From Salidesulfovibrio onnuriiensis (lineage in GTDB: Bacteria > Desulfobacterota > Desulfovibrionia > Desulfovibrionales > Desulfovibrionaceae), in the NCBI RefSeq assembly GCF_008001235.1, contig NZ_CP040751.1:1223001-1287000 (forward strand): 64,000 nucleotides of DNA, read 5' to 3'. Of this stretch, positions 50,957-60,164 are shown piece by piece; the stretch's first letter is position 1; each line of letters begins with the position of its first letter. The position numbers were made by a program, and so were the translations under genes. Below the pieces are notes generated by a model. It did no database searches. It had not been told where the DNA came from and was given only the letters and a program-made list of their open reading frames with translations.

Positions 50957-53256
50957 ATGGCCCGGAAAATCCCTGTCTTTGCCGTCCTGCTGATCCTTGT
51001 CCTTTCTGTGGTCCCGGTCCGGGCCCAGACCATGTTCATGACCACGGGCAAGTCCGCCAAGGCTCCCCGGGAGATCGTCATCCCGCCGGACGCCACCCCC
51101 GAGCAGGTGGGCGAGATCCTCGGCGGCATGAGTGACGAGCAGGTCCGTAAGGTGCTGCTGGCCTATCTCAAGAAGGACGCCGCCAGGCAGGAGGCGGAAA
51201 AGGAACGCACGGGCATCCGGGCGCAGCTCGACGCCATGCGCGACAAGCTGGGGCATGTGCGGGCCCGCGTCGAATACGTGCTTTCCGGGGCCGCGCTGGT
51301 GCCGGCCCTGTATCCCAAGCTCCTGGGATCTTCGGAGCCGGAAGAGCGGCGCATGCCCCTGGGACGGCTGTTGCTGGGGCTGGCCGTGCTCACCCTGCTC
51401 TGGTTCGCCACCAAATGGCTGTTCAAGAGGATGACGGTTGGGCTGCGCCGGGATATCGACGGCACCCCCGCGAGTCCAGCTGGTTCCACAGGGCCGGGAG
51501 GCTGTTCCTTCGTCTGGGAATCGACATCGGGACCCTGCTGGCGGTTATGGCCCTGCTGGGCGTCATCTACATGGTTTTCTTCCACGATCCCATGCGCCAG
51601 CGGCCCCTGCTGCTTGTCTGGCTCCTGGCCGTTCTGGTCCATGAGCTGTTGCGCATGGGCGCGCGTTTTCTTTTTTCCCCGAGCGCTCCGGCCTTGCGTC
51701 TCGTTCCCGTGCCGGACCAGGGCGCAGTGCGCCTGTTCCGCTATGCGGAGGTCATCGGCTGCGAACTGGCCCTCGGGCTGCTCCTGGTGGGCATTGTCCA
51801 GCTGCACGGCAGCAGCGAGGCCCTGTATCTTCTGGTCATTTCCTCCCTGGGCTTCCTGGTGGTCCTGACCCTCGGGGCCATGGCCCTGGGCCATGCAAGG
51901 AGCGGGGCCGAGGCCCTGCGCCGGGCTTTCCCTCCGGGTACGGTCCGGCATCGGTTGGCCTCCTCGTGGCACTGGCTCACCGTGGCCTATGTCCTGGGCT
52001 TCTGGGCCTTCTGGGTCATCGACCTGCTGGCCTTCGGCTACGGGGCCATGGTTTCCGGGGTCCTGACCCTGGTGGCCGTTCCCGTGTACCTGTTGCTGAC
52101 ATGGGTGGTGGACCGCACCGTGGTTTTTGCAGGGGAACTGGCCAGGGGCGCGTTGCTGGAGGAGGGGCAGGAACCCGCCGACCCGGCCACGGACTTCCTG
52201 GTCAAGGAGGACGGCAGCCCCCTGGTGACGGAATGCCCGGTGGCCCGCATGCGCCGCTTCCTGCACAAGATGTTCAGCGTGGTGCTTTTCTCCACCATGG
52301 TGCTGGTCGTCCTGCGGATATGGGGCATTGACCTGCCCGTTGCCATGCGGGTGGCCGAGGGCGCGCTCAGCGTGCTGGTGACCCTGGTGCTGGCCTATAT
52401 CTTCTGGGCGGTCTCCAAGGCGGCCATCGAAAAGAAGCTGCGCGGCCAGGCAGAAGCGGACGAGGAAAGCGAGGAGGGCGGCGCGGGCGGCGACAGGCTG
52501 ACCACGCTGCTGGAGCTCCTGAAACGTTTCATCTTCGCGGTGCTCATCGTGGTGGTGGTGCTCATCGTGCTCTCCAGCCTGGGCGTGGATACCGGCCCGC
52601 TGCTGGCCGGAGCCGGGGTGTTCGGCATCGCCATCGGCTTTGGGTCCCAGACCCTGGTCAAGGACATCATTTCCGGCGTGTTCTTCCTCATGGACGATGC
52701 CTTTCGGGTGGGGGATTACATCCAGGTGAGCAACGCCAAGGGCACGGTGGAGCAGATTTCCGTGCGTTCCATGAAGCTGCGCCACCATCTGGGCATGCTC
52801 TATACCATCCCGTACGGCTCCATCAAGGAAGTGCGCAACATGACCCGCGACTGGAGCATCATGAAGCTCGAGTACCTGGTGCCGTTCGACACGGACATCC
52901 AGCAGGTCAAGAAGATCGTCAAGGAGATCAACAAGGAGATCAAGTCCATCCCGGAACTGGCGGGCGGCATGCTCACGGACATCAAGTCCCAGGGTGTCAA
53001 GGCCATGGAGGAATACGGCATGCGCATGCGCATCAAGTTCATGACCAAGCCGGGAAGCCAGTTCACCATCCGCAAGCTCATCCTGGCCAAGTTGCGTAGG
53101 AAGTTCGAGGAGCACGGCCTGCAGTTCGCCTACCGCAAGGTGTCCGTGGCCCTGCCCGAGGAGATCAAGAGGGATCCGGAAAAGGTGCGCCAGGTCGGGG
53201 CGGCCGTGGCCCAGGCCATCGAGGAAGAGGAAAACGCGGCGGATGAACAGAAGTGA
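50957..53256 (+). pseudogene. MscS-family mechanosensitive channel, apparent frameshift
   Basis: The N-terminal part (signal peptide, periplasmic helices, first membrane helix) is read in one frame from ATG 50957, which has GAGGAGG in front. The rest, with about eight helices and the MscS pore and barrel (GVFGIAIGFGSQTLVKDIIS, VGDYI, then VRSMKLR), continues one frame over to 53256. The two join at the C5 run at 51465-51469; one extra C restores IDGTPRESSW and a single 767-residue protein. Like moaA, this is a one-base loss in a 5-nt run. The repaired product is a large multi-helix MscS relative of the MscM/YbdG-like kind that protects against osmotic downshock. Confidence 0.85.
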
Positions 53257-53275
53257 CGGGGAGGCGGGCTGAGAG

Positions 53276-54028
53276 ATGAAGATCGTTCGATTCCAATATG
53301 CGGGGGAGGTGCGCTACGGCGTGCACGAGGACGATTCCGTCCGCCTTGCGGAGGGGACTCCGTTCAGCGGCTGGAAGCTCGTTGACGAGCGGGTCGCCCC
53401 GGGCGAGGTGAGGCTCCTGGCGCCGTGCGAGCCGAGCAAGGTAGTCTGCATCGGGCTCAACTACGTGGACCATGCCGCCGAGCTGAACATGGCCCTGCCT
53501 GACGAGCCGCTCATGTTCCTGAAGCCGCCCACGGCGGTGTGCGGGCCCGGCGATACCATCGTCTACCCGGCCATGACCGGCAACCTGCATTACGAGGCCG
53601 AACTGGGCATCGTGATCGGCGGGCGGGCCAAGGACATCCCCGAGGACGAGGCCCTGGGATGCGTGCTGGGCTACACCTGCGCCAACGACGTCACGGCCCG
53701 CGACCTCCAGGCCAGGGACGGCCAGTGGACGCGCTGCAAGTCCTTCGACACCTTCATGCCCCTGGGGCCGTGCATTGAGACCGTGTTCGAGCCGGACAAT
53801 GCGGCCATACGGCTGACGCTCAATGGCGAGGAAAGGCAGTCCTCCAACATCTCCAATTTCATCTTCAAGGTTCCCCGGCTGGTTTCCTTTGTTTCCCAGG
53901 TCATGACCCTGCTGCCCGGTGACGTGATCATCACGGGCACGCCTCCGGGGATCGGTCCCATGGAAAGGGGCGACAGCGTGCGCGTGGAGATCGAGGGCAT
54001 CGGCGCGCTGGAGAATCCCGTCGGCTGA
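53276..54028 (+). CDS. Fumarylacetoacetate hydrolase family protein
   Basis: 250 residues. The metal-binding part is intact: IGLNYVDHAAE, LHYEAELGIVIG with the Glu ligands, and the Asp in CANDVTARDLQ; later PGDVIITGTPPGIGPM. Members cleave or isomerise beta-diketo and oxo acids, or decarboxylate oxaloacetate. No catabolic neighbours narrow down the substrate. It starts 19 bp after the mscS gene, so it may be co-transcribed. Confidence 0.88.
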   Translation: MKIVRFQYAGEVRYGVHEDDSVRLAEGTPFSGWKLVDERVAPGEVRLLAPCEPSKVVCIGLNYVDHAAELNMALPDEPLMFLKPPTAVCGPGDTIVYPAMTGNLHYEAELGIVIGGRAKDIPEDEALGCVLGYTCANDVTARDLQARDGQWTRCKSFDTFMPLGPCIETVFEPDNAAIRLTLNGEERQSSNISNFIFKVPRLVSFVSQVMTLLPGDVIITGTPPGIGPMERGDSVRVEIEGIGALENPVG

Positions 54029-54088
54029 CGGAAAAGATCAAGCCCCTTGTCTTGCTTTCATGTATGGTCGCTGCAAAGGAGGCCAGCC

Positions 54089-54883
54089 GTGAAAGTGACC
54101 ACCTGCTCCAAACGGCCCATTCTGGAGCCCTGCGGCCTGGAAAATCTCAACTACCAGATCGACCCGTACGTGGGCTGCGGCCACTACTGCCGCTACTGCT
54201 ACGCCCTGGCCCGGGCGGAAACCGACTGGCGTGAAGAGGTGCGCATCCATGGGGACATCGTGGGGCAATTGCGGCGGGAGTTGGAATCCGTCGAGCCCCA
54301 GATCATTTACATGGGCTACAACACGGATCCCTATCAGCCCGTGGAGGCCGAGCAGCTGCAGACCCGCAAGGTGCTGGAGCTTTTCATGGAGACCGGCCAT
54401 TCGGTGAGCTTCCTGACCAAGTCAGACCTCTTCGTGCGCGACCTCGACCTGTTGACGCGGATGATGGAGGCCCGCGCGAGCATTTCCGCAGCCTTCACCG
54501 TGGATGAGGTCCGCGAACAGTTCGAATACAACACCACGCCCACACACAAGCGTATGGCGGCGCTCAAAAGGGCCAGGGAGGCCGGACTCAAGACCTCGGC
54601 GCTGCTCTGCCCTATCATTCCACATATCACGGACGTCATGACCCTGGTGGAGCAGCTTGCGCCCATCACCGACACCATCTGGATCTACGGGCTGAACATC
54701 AGCGACCGTGGCGGGCTCAACTGGAAGAACATGGAAGCCATTCTCGGCAGATATTTTCCGAACCGGAAGGACCGTGTGGTGGAGGCGGTTTTCGACCGGG
54801 AACATGCCTATTGGAAGGAGCTGCGAAGCCGGCTGGAGGCCCTGCGGCAGGAAGGCATGCCGGAGCTGAGGATACATATTTAA
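54089..54883 (+). CDS. Radical SAM protein of the SPL/Rv2578c type
   Basis: 264 residues. The radical SAM cluster is CGHYCRYCY at C30, C34, C37. Further along: YMGYNTDPYQPVE, TKSDLFVRDLDLL, and ICGLNISD-like features (IYGLNISDRGGLNW) seen in proteins related to spore photoproduct lyase. Function in this subgroup is unknown. I chose GTG 54089, with AAAGGAGG 6 nt upstream; the open frame from 54047 lacks a ribosome-binding site. A strong terminator follows. Confidence 0.85.
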   Translation: MKVTTCSKRPILEPCGLENLNYQIDPYVGCGHYCRYCYALARAETDWREEVRIHGDIVGQLRRELESVEPQIIYMGYNTDPYQPVEAEQLQTRKVLELFMETGHSVSFLTKSDLFVRDLDLLTRMMEARASISAAFTVDEVREQFEYNTTPTHKRMAALKRAREAGLKTSALLCPIIPHITDVMTLVEQLAPITDTIWIYGLNISDRGGLNWKNMEAILGRYFPNRKDRVVEAVFDREHAYWKELRSRLEALRQEGMPELRIHI

Positions 54884-54885
54884 AA

Positions 54886-54923
54886 AAGCCCCCGTCCGCA
54901 TACGCGGTCGGGGGCTTTTTTTA
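54886..54923. terminator. Bidirectional terminator
   Basis: Stem GCCCCCGTCCG/CGGTCGGGGGC with a 6-nt loop, A6 on the left and T7 on the right, between convergent genes. Confidence 0.93.
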
Positions 54924-54942
54924 TTGTTTTTTGGACAGCGGG

Positions 54943-56397
54943 CTAGCCGATCATGTCGTTGAACTCGTTGATGAGTTCGTCCATCTGCTCGGCCTGGTTG
55001 AAGGTGCCGAACCAGTAGTTGTCGGCGTCGTACCACTGGGCGTTGAGTTCCGCCAGTTCGCGGCCCTGCTGCTCGATCCAGGTGAAGTACTTGAGGTTGT
55101 GGATGCGCTTTCTGTCGTAGTGGCGCAGTTCCTCAACGTTGTCGTAGGTCATGTCGTTCATGAGCTGCACGTCCTGCCATGCCACGGCCTCGGTGTATTC
55201 GCCCCGCTCCGCGGCGAGCTCGGCCACGCGGGAACCATAGAGCTGCATGGAGTCGGTGGCGATGGTCACCACCACGTCGTCCTCGGTCAGTTCGCTGTAT
55301 TTGGCGTACTTGATGGCGGCCAGGGTGTTTCCGATGCCGGAGATGCCCAGCAGGTCGAGCTGCTCCACCAGTTCCGGGTCCACGCCCTGTTTGCGCAGGA
55401 TGTCGCGGCCCTTGGGCTCGTTGAACAGGCGCAGGAGGCGCATGGGCTTTTCATCGTCCACGGCCACCACGAAGTCGGTGTCGCGGCAGTGGTGCACCCA
55501 GGGCACGTGCTTGTCGCCGATGCCTTCGATGCGGTGGTCGCCGAAGCCGTTGGTGAGCAGGGTGGGGCACTGGAGCGCCTCGGCCACCACGAGCTTGGAT
55601 TTCGGGTACCGGTTTTTCAGGTAGTAGCCGCCGCCCAGGGTTCCGCCGGAGCCCGAGGAGGAAACATAGGCCGCAAAGCGCTTGCCCTTGGCCAGCATGG
55701 GTTCGATGACCTCTTCCACGGCCGGGCCGGTGACGTTGTAGTGCCAGAGCGGGTTGCCCAGCTCGTCGAACTGGTTGAAGATGCGCAGGTCCTCGCCGGA
55801 GGCGGAGAGCTCGTTGCACTTGTCGAAGATTTCCTTGACGTTGGACTCGCAGCCCGGGGTGGCGATGACTTCGCCGGCCACGCTGCGCAGCCAGTCGAAG
55901 CGCTCCTGGCTCATGCCCTCGGGCAGGATGGCGATGGCCGAGCAGGCCAGCAGGGCCGAGATGTATGCGCCGCCGCGGCAGTAGTTGCCGGTGGAGGGCC
56001 AGACGGCCTTGGTGGTCTGCGGGTCGTACTGGCCGGTGACCAGGCGCGGCACCAGGCAGCCGTAGGTTGCGCCCACCTTGTGCGCACCCGTGGGGAACCA
56101 CTTGCCGAGCAGCAGCACGATGGAGGCCTTGCAGCCGGTCAGTTCCGGCGGCAGCACCAGGTGGTTCACGCCGCCGAACAGGCCGCCCTTTTCCCTGGGT
56201 TCGTTCTTCCAGCAGATGCGGTAGAGGTTCACGGGGTCGATGTCCCACAGGCCGGTCTTGGCCAGTTTGTCCTTGACCTCGGCCGGAACCTTTTCCGGGT
56301 CGCGCATCATTTCAAAGGTGGGCAGCTTGATGCCCTTGGCGCGGCAGTAGGCCGCGTTGGCTTCCATTTTCTTTCTGTCGAGAGTCAGGTCGATCAT
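54943..56397 (-). CDS. PLP-dependent fold-type II enzyme (TrpB-like)
   Basis: 484 residues. The PLP lysine is K107 in WFPTGAHKVGA; the phosphate loop is SSSGSGGTLGGGYY near 245; NYCRGGAY and TNGFGDHRIEGIG are further conserved-looking parts. It resembles TrpB2/cysteine-synthase relatives but is no standard TrpB. AAGGAG lies 6 nt before ATG 56397. The threonine-synthase-like gene is 16 bp upstream, so the two PLP genes form an operon. Substrate unknown; an amino-acid beta-elimination or replacement is a fair guess. Confidence 0.78.
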   Translation of the reverse strand: MIDLTLDRKKMEANAAYCRAKGIKLPTFEMMRDPEKVPAEVKDKLAKTGLWDIDPVNLYRICWKNEPREKGGLFGGVNHLVLPPELTGCKASIVLLLGKWFPTGAHKVGATYGCLVPRLVTGQYDPQTTKAVWPSTGNYCRGGAYISALLACSAIAILPEGMSQERFDWLRSVAGEVIATPGCESNVKEIFDKCNELSASGEDLRIFNQFDELGNPLWHYNVTGPAVEEVIEPMLAKGKRFAAYVSSSGSGGTLGGGYYLKNRYPKSKLVVAEALQCPTLLTNGFGDHRIEGIGDKHVPWVHHCRDTDFVVAVDDEKPMRLLRLFNEPKGRDILRKQGVDPELVEQLDLLGISGIGNTLAAIKYAKYSELTEDDVVVTIATDSMQLYGSRVAELAAERGEYTEAVAWQDVQLMNDMTYDNVEELRHYDRKRIHNLKYFTWIEQQGRELAELNAQWYDADNYWFGTFNQAEQMDELINEFNDMIG

Positions 56398-56413
56398 GCA
56401 ATTCTCCTTGGGG

Positions 56414-57589
56414 CTAGGGAATATCGTTCAGCGATTCAATCACGACATCGGGCGCATCCACACCCTTCATGGCCGTGTTGGTGTCCTTGAGTCCGTTGCC
56501 CGTGGCCAGGACAACGAAGGTCTCATCCTTGGGAAGCTCGTTCACCACATCCAGGAATCCGGCAAAGGCCGTGGCCCCGGCGGGCTCGGTGAACAGGCCG
56601 GTGCTGGCGGAAAGCCGGGCCTGGGCCACCGGAATGGAGGCGTCCCGAACAGTGACGGCGCGTCCTTCGTGCTCCTTCATCCACCGGAGCACCGGGCGGC
56701 CGTTGGCGGGCACGTCCACGGAGATGGAATCGGCCAGGGTGGAGGCGCTGATCTTTTCGAATCTGCCGCTTTCCAGGGCGCGGTTGATGGCGTCGCTCTT
56801 GTCGGACTGCACGCACCAGATGGTGGGCATGCGGTCGGAGATGCCCAGGCGCATGAGGTCCAGGAAGCCCTTGAACACGCCGCCGATGATGCAGCCGTCG
56901 CCCGTGGGCACGAAGACGTGGTCGGGCACGCGGCCGAGCTGCCGGAATATCTCCAGGGACACGGTCTTCTTGCCTTCCATGGTCATGGGGTTGTAGGCCG
57001 TGTTGCGGTTCATGCCGCCGTGGCTCTTGCTGTATTCCTGGGAGAGCGCATAGGCGAAGTCGTAGTTGCCGCGCACCTTGAACACGCGCGCGCCGTACTG
57101 CAGGGCCTGGATGATCTTTGCGGGCGGAGCCGCCTCGGGCAGGAACAGGGTGATGCGCTGGCCCGCGGCCGCGCCGATGCCCGCCATGGACGAGCCCGCG
57201 TTGCCGGTGCTGGCCAGCACGATGTCCTCGATGCCGTGCTGTCTGGCGAAGGCCGAGACCAGGTAGGAGGCGCGGTCCTTGAAGGACGAGGTCGGGTTGG
57301 CCCCGTCATCCTTGATGTAGAGGTTGGGGGTGCCCAGCTCCCTGCGCAGGTTCTGCGGCTCCCAGAGCGGGGTGCCGCCCACGGGGGCGGGCGGGAAGAA
57401 TTCCTCGGGAACCGGTAGCAGGTCCATGACCTTCCAGTTCTCGGGGGCCTTGCCTTCGAGCACCACTTCCAGCACGCCCATGAGCGGGGTTTCGGGCTCC
57501 TGCTTCGCGGCGCAGTAGGGGCAGACCGTCAGTTCCGGTTTGATCTCGAAGACGGCGTCACAATCCGTGCACCGATACGAATATTTCAT
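56414..57589 (-). CDS. Threonine-synthase-like PLP enzyme with zinc ribbon
   Basis: 391 residues. The N terminus has a zinc ribbon (C7, C10, C23, C26). The PLP lysine is K104 in NPTSSFKDRAS, the SFKD signature of threonine synthases, and STGNAGSSMAG is the phosphate/substrate Asn loop. It converts O-phosphohomoserine to threonine in canonical members; threonine synthase, cysteate synthase and related enzymes share this layout. The operon with another PLP enzyme, and not with hom or thrB, leaves the reaction open. A strong inverted repeat lies 60-110 bp upstream. Confidence 0.82.
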   Translation of the reverse strand: MKYSYRCTDCDAVFEIKPELTVCPYCAAKQEPETPLMGVLEVVLEGKAPENWKVMDLLPVPEEFFPPAPVGGTPLWEPQNLRRELGTPNLYIKDDGANPTSSFKDRASYLVSAFARQHGIEDIVLASTGNAGSSMAGIGAAAGQRITLFLPEAAPPAKIIQALQYGARVFKVRGNYDFAYALSQEYSKSHGGMNRNTAYNPMTMEGKKTVSLEIFRQLGRVPDHVFVPTGDGCIIGGVFKGFLDLMRLGISDRMPTIWCVQSDKSDAINRALESGRFEKISASTLADSISVDVPANGRPVLRWMKEHEGRAVTVRDASIPVAQARLSASTGLFTEPAGATAFAGFLDVVNELPKDETFVVLATGNGLKDTNTAMKGVDAPDVVIESLNDIP

Positions 57590-57652
57590 TGCGCAACTAT
57601 CCTTTCAGGCCGCCGGTGTATCCAGTTCCGGCCGACCTGCCTTTATATGTTC

Positions 57653-57696
57653 CTTTGCCATTGCGAATAACACAGTCTCAAAACGCAATGGCAAAG
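57653..57696. promoter_or_regulatory. Inverted repeat upstream of the PLP operon
   Basis: Perfect 13-bp arms CTTTGCCATTGCG and CGCAATGGCAAAG with an 18-bp spacer, centre to centre about three helical turns. A likely operator for a dimeric regulator or looping pair; it overlaps a plausible sigma-70 promoter. Confidence 0.6.
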
Positions 57697-57857
57697 CCCG
57701 CATGCAGGCAAGAATAGTGCCGTTTTATCAGGTTGATAAGGCGTAAAAATACATTGCCTGCATTACGCGTCATCGTGTTTTGGAGCCTAAATATTGCGCA
57801 TCGCAAGGTCAAGTCCGGACGGCCGGATTCCAACAATGATTAGGATCCTTATCAGGG

Positions 57858-57871
57858 TGAGAAATTTCTCA
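57858..57871. promoter_or_regulatory. 14-bp perfect palindrome
   Basis: TGAGAAATTTCTCA in an AT-rich stretch; a second, imperfect GAGAAGAGATTTC follows. Position between the two units allows an operator role, unproven. Confidence 0.35.
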
Positions 57872-57974
57872 TTTCGAGAAGAGATTTCAGGGCCGGGAAG
57901 GGGGGGGCCGCTTTCAGAATGGAAACCAGCCTCGATCCAGCCGGAACGGCCGCGTTCCAGCTGAACCAAAGCGA

Positions 57975-58023
57975 ATGCCGCGCCAGGTTTTTGGGAGGAG
58001 GCTTGCGGTCCCTGGCGCGGCAT
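57975..58023 (-). terminator. Terminator-like hairpin after the amidohydrolase
   Basis: Thirteen-pair stem ATGCCGCGCCAGG/CCTGGCGCGGCAT with a long 23-nt loop. The T-run on the minus strand is weak (TTCGCTTT). Confidence 0.55.
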
Positions 58024-58046
58024 CGGTTGGGTAGATGCAATATGAT

Positions 58047-59405
58047 TTAGCGGTGCGGTGCGATGAGCTCCTGCGCCGCTCTGGTGTGCCGTTGCATGAG
58101 ATCAGCAAGGTCCGTGCCGACGGGCATGCCGTCTTCCACTTTCCACTGGCCCTTGATCATGACCTTGTCCGCGCGGTCGTGGCCGATGACCACCAGGGCG
58201 GCCAGCGGGTCGCCCGCGCCCGAGAAGCGCAGCTCGTCCAGCTTGAACATGCCCAGGTCGGCCTGCTTGCCCGGGGCCAGGGTGCCGATGTCGTCGCGGT
58301 TGAACACGGATGCGCCGCCCGCCGTGCCCCAGCGCAGGGCGTCGTAGTGGGTGATCTCGTCGGCCTCGTAGCGCAGGCGGCCGATGAGCAGGGCCATGCG
58401 CACTTCCTGGATCATGTTGGAGCAGTCGTTGGAGGCCGAGCCGTCCACGGCCAAGCCCACGGAAACCCCGGCCGCGTCCAGTTCCTTGGTGCGGCAGATG
58501 CCCGAGGCCAGGATCATGTTGGAGGACGGACAATGGGCCACGCCCACGCCGGCCTTGCCCATGCGCCGGATCTCCTCGTCCGTGAAGTGGATGCCGTGGG
58601 CGTACCAGACATTGGAATCCAGCCAGCCCAGGGACTCCATGTAGTCCAGGGGACGCTGCCCCACGAACTGCTTGCAGAAATCGTTTTCGTCCTGGGTTTC
58701 GGCCAGGTGCGTGTGCAGAAGCACGTTCCTTTCCCTGGCCAGATCGGCCGAGGCCTTCATGAGTTCGGCCGTGACCGAGAAGGGCGAGCACGGGGCCAGC
58801 ACGATGCGGCACATGGAGCCTTCGGAGGCGTCGTGCCACTGGCTGATGAGCCGCTCGCTCTCGGACATGATGGTTTCCTCGCTCTGGACCACGGACTGCG
58901 GGGGCAGGCCGCCCTGGTCCTGGCCCAGGCTCATGGAGCCCCGGGTGAGCATGACGCGCATTCCCAGGCGTTTGGCCACCTCGGCCTGGATGTCAATGCA
59001 GTTGGGTGCTGTCTCGGGGAACACGTAGTGGTGGTCCGAGGCGCAGGTGCAGCCCGAGAGCATCATTTCGGTGAGGGCCAGCTCGGTGGAAACCTCGATG
59101 TGCGCGGGCTTGAGGCCCGCCCAGACCGGGTACAGGGTCTGGAGCCAGGGGAAGAGCTTCTTGTTCAGGGCCGGGGGAAACGCCCGGGTCAGGGTCTGGT
59201 AGAAATGGTGATGGGTGTTGATCAGGCCCGGGATGAGCACGTGCTCGCCTGCGTCGACGGTCCTGTCCACGGGCCGGGACGGTTCGCCGCCCGCAGGGAC
59301 CAGCTCGGCCACGGTGTCGCCCTCGACCACGATGCCCGCGCCCGCGTCCATGTCGGTCCCGGTGTATATTGCCAGGGGATTCTTGATCCAGATTCTTTCA
59401 CTCAT
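58047..59405 (-). CDS. Amidohydrolase of the 8-oxoguanine deaminase type
   Basis: 452 residues of the cytosine deaminase-like/ATZ-TRZ amidohydrolase group. Metal and active-site features: PGLINTHHHFYQTLTRA near 60, SGCTCASDHHYVFP near 115, LLHTHLAETQDE, YAHGIHFTDEE and AVDGSASND. SGC/SDHHYVFP-type sequences are typical of bacterial 8-oxoguanine deaminases, which make urate. GAGGAG precedes ATG 59405. No xanthine dehydrogenase or urate genes are in view; a nucleoside hydrolase gene lies 2 kb away. Confidence 0.83.
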   Translation of the reverse strand: MSERIWIKNPLAIYTGTDMDAGAGIVVEGDTVAELVPAGGEPSRPVDRTVDAGEHVLIPGLINTHHHFYQTLTRAFPPALNKKLFPWLQTLYPVWAGLKPAHIEVSTELALTEMMLSGCTCASDHHYVFPETAPNCIDIQAEVAKRLGMRVMLTRGSMSLGQDQGGLPPQSVVQSEETIMSESERLISQWHDASEGSMCRIVLAPCSPFSVTAELMKASADLARERNVLLHTHLAETQDENDFCKQFVGQRPLDYMESLGWLDSNVWYAHGIHFTDEEIRRMGKAGVGVAHCPSSNMILASGICRTKELDAAGVSVGLAVDGSASNDCSNMIQEVRMALLIGRLRYEADEITHYDALRWGTAGGASVFNRDDIGTLAPGKQADLGMFKLDELRFSGAGDPLAALVVIGHDRADKVMIKGQWKVEDGMPVGTDLADLMQRHTRAAQELIAPHR

Positions 59406-59567
59406 GCGTTTCTCCTCGGTGCGGGCTGTTGAAATATTCATGCAGCACACACGTCAACAATGATTTTGTCGGCCTTTCCTGTCGATTGGACCACAAATCT
59501 CAAGCAAGAACCGTTCCTGACGTTAGGAGCCTAAGGAGGGGGGGGAGAATATCAGGTTAGAAGGGCG

Positions 59568-60056
59568 CTATGAACGCCTATTTGCGTAATATTCAACATA
59601 TTTTACAACGGTTTCATCTATTTCACGTTTACATATTTCACCTTGCTGTCTGACTTCCTCTGGAAGGCGGTTGTGGTCTATCATATTGTCTAACTTTACT
59701 TTTTCTGGATAGTCATCAAGGCATTCAAGTTGAACGGTACTTTTGTCGGGTAAGACTGTTCCAACTTTACGAACTCTACATTTTAGGGGTTCTGCCATAT
59801 AATTTAATGCCGCTTTAGCCATGGCTTCCCCTTCTTCCCCATGCTGTATCAGTTGGCAAAAGAGGTTTTTCAATCGGTCCATCGGATTGTGTTGGCCCTC
59901 AGAGTTTTGTGGAGAAGTACAATACCTAGCAATTTGCGATTTGCTACATTGCAAATGGTTTCTAAGTTGTCCTGAACCGATTAAATCTTTTATTTCGTAG
60001 AGAATTTTCCAAGATTCCAAGTAGGTTATGTAGTCAGTGGGGTCTTGGTTCTTCAT
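59568..60056 (-). CDS. AT-rich protein of unknown function, possible phage-type regulator
   Basis: 162 residues, soluble, many charged residues. The segment LIGSGQLRNHLQCSKSQIARY has the look of a helix-turn-helix, and SPQNSEGQHNPMDRLKNLF resembles the end of phage CII-like regulators; this is a visual impression. Base composition is markedly AT-rich versus neighbours, so it is probably acquired. AGGTAGGG lies just upstream of ATG 60056. The divergent zinc-ribbon gene and two dyads lie next to it. Confidence 0.6.
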   Translation of the reverse strand: MKNQDPTDYITYLESWKILYEIKDLIGSGQLRNHLQCSKSQIARYCTSPQNSEGQHNPMDRLKNLFCQLIQHGEEGEAMAKAALNYMAEPLKCRVRKVGTVLPDKSTVQLECLDDYPEKVKLDNMIDHNRLPEEVRQQGEICKREIDETVVKYVEYYANRRS

Positions 60057-60083
60057 TTGTCCCTACCTCATAGGGGAATGTGG

Positions 60084-60103
60084 TTGTTATTTAGAGAACA
60101 ACG
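60084..60103. promoter_or_regulatory. Dyad 1 in the divergent promoter region
   Basis: GTTGTT, eight bases, AACAAC, between the two divergent AT-rich genes. Confidence 0.4.
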
Positions 60104-60116
60104 GCAGAGGTAGTTC

Positions 60117-60132
60117 AGCCTATACAGGCTGG
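60117..60132. promoter_or_regulatory. Dyad 2 in the divergent promoter region
   Basis: CAGCCT-ATAC-AGGCTG, perfect arms, 33 bp upstream of the zinc-ribbon start codon. Confidence 0.45.
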
Positions 60133-60164
60133 TTTGTATTAATCAAGTATAAAGGAGATTCAAT

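Larger units (their letters stand above)
57590..58046. other. Intergenic region with two palindromes, no gene seen
   Basis: Upstream of the threonine-synthase-like gene. It contains the inverted repeat at 57653-57696, the perfect palindrome at 57858-57871, a possible promoter (TTATTC, 17 bp, TATAAA, minus strand) overlapping the former, and the deaminase terminator. No coding frame looks real. Confidence 0.5.

Noticed and set aside
54943-56397. Standard tryptophan synthase beta chain
   Set aside because: It is longer and differs around the active site; the true trpB is at the right end of the window.
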